From: Dyadobacter pollutisoli
Lineage (GTDB): Bacteria; Bacteroidota; Bacteroidia; Cytophagales; Spirosomataceae
Direction of reading: 5' to 3'
Assembly (NCBI RefSeq): GCF_026625565.1
Contig: NZ_CP112998.1
Location: 2,501-66,500 of the forward strand
Length of the DNA stretch: 64,000 nt
Position 1 is the first letter of the stretch, and each line of letters starts with the position of its first letter. Shown here piece by piece: positions 63,508 through 64,000 of this stretch. The position numbers and the translations under genes are program-made. A model generated the notes under the pieces. It was not told where the DNA came from. It saw only the letters and a list, made by a program, of their open reading frames with translations, and searched no databases.

Positions 63508-64000
63508 CAACCATGGAAAAACGCGAACTTATTTCTCCGGAATACATCAATCTCAGCGTTTCAGCACAATGTAAACTAATTGGTTTACAGAGGAGTAGCT
63601 ATTATTTTAAGCCAAAGGGAGAATCGTTGGTAAATCAACGCCTGATGAAAGCCATAGACCGAAAGTTTCTGGAATGTCCATTTTATGGAGTGGAACGCAT
63701 GACTGATTACCTGCGTGGCTTAGGTTACCACGTTGGAGTAAAGCGTATACGAAGGCTATATAGGCTCATGAATTTGCGCACGATTTATCCCAAACGCAAC
63801 CTGAGCAAGGCCAAAGCAACAGACTACAAATATCCATATCTGTTAAAGGGCTTGAAAATTGAGTGTCCTAATCATGTCTGGCAGGCCGATATCACCTATA
63901 TCCCGATGTTTCGTGGATTTATGTACATGTTTGCCATCATCGATGTGTATAGCCGAAGGATTGTCGGATGGAGCATATCGAACACAATGAGCATGGAATG
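63504..64000 (+). CDS. IS3-family transposase OrfB, 5' part
   Basis: An incomplete reading frame that continues past the window end. The HTH_21-like region (KCKLIGLQRSSYYFKPKGES, CPFYGVERMTDYLRGLGYHV) is followed by the beginning of the RNase-H fold rve domain, with the first catalytic Asp in HVWQADITYIPMF. The DDE set would be completed downstream. Made either from its own ATG or by frameshift from OrfA. Confidence 0.9.
   Translation, partial: MTTMEKRELISPEYINLSVSAQCKLIGLQRSSYYFKPKGESLVNQRLMKAIDRKFLECPFYGVERMTDYLRGLGYHVGVKRIRRLYRLMNLRTIYPKRNLSKAKATDYKYPYLLKGLKIECPNHVWQADITYIPMFRGFMYMFAIIDVYSRRIVGWSISNTMSME

Larger units (their letters stand above)
63170..64000 (+). mobile_element. IS3-family insertion sequence, left part
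   Basis: The left end lies at about 63170-63173 (terminal sequence 'actccccaataattggac' on the outside). The reading frame of the DUF1016 gene breaks exactly there. Inside are orfA and the beginning of orfB. The right end is beyond the window, so the target duplication cannot be checked. Confidence 0.85.

Overview
The window looks like a chromosomal piece of a Bacteroidota bacterium, most likely a Cytophagales relative of Dyadobacter or Spirosoma (genus inferred only from protein character). The pointers are a Rho factor with a long acidic insertion, a type IX secretion sorting domain, a Bacteroidota-type omega subunit, DUF4835, OstA-like and BamD genes in their usual order, TonB-dependent and PorT-like outer membrane proteins, and TAnnTTTG-type promoters (clearest in front of tRNA-Ser).

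Layout. 1-2.9 kb: the 3' two thirds of a 23S rRNA gene, a normal 5S rRNA with terminator, then two decayed 5S-like copies. One of these carries GC-rich insertions that are complementary to each other. 2.9-7.3 kb: a hypothetical gene and the oxidative pentose phosphate operon gnd-zwf-pgl. 7.3-11.4 kb: an SPFH protein, then an ABC transporter/GntR/adhesin-like operon with a probable operator and a 24-codon ORF. 11.4-14.3 kb: a molybdenum-hydroxylase maturation set (cysteine desulfurase, XdhC, MocA-like). 14.4-18.9 kb: dabB-dabA, an inorganic-carbon accumulation complex, divergent from a 1-Cys peroxiredoxin. 19.8-30 kb: membrane protein, TonB-type receptor, sensor-like four-helix protein, lipoprotein, htpG, helix-hairpin-helix protein, rho. 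30.3-44.1 kb: envelope and housekeeping genes (coaX, lptC, cytochrome c/SCO, recN, DUF4835, coaBC, omega, bamD, a T9SS cargo protein, an OstA-like protein, tilS).

44.1-64 kb is accessory DNA. It starts at tRNA-Ser(UGA), followed by a tyrosine recombinase. Then comes a tightly coupled minus-strand operon (54-aa peptide, four-TM coiled-coil protein, vWA-like lipoprotein, and a 1011-aa class-A-PBP-like enzyme with a very large multi-TM N-terminus). It is divergent from two unrecognised genes, across an intergenic region containing a clean inverted repeat. This six-gene set is the best candidate for an undescribed system. After it come a PorT-like barrel, four exported proteins, a HisKA_2-type histidine kinase with a LytTR response regulator, a serine recombinase, a DUF1016/YhcG nuclease gene containing a 21-bp-arm perfect inverted repeat and cut short by an IS3-family element, and the left part of that IS, which runs off the window.
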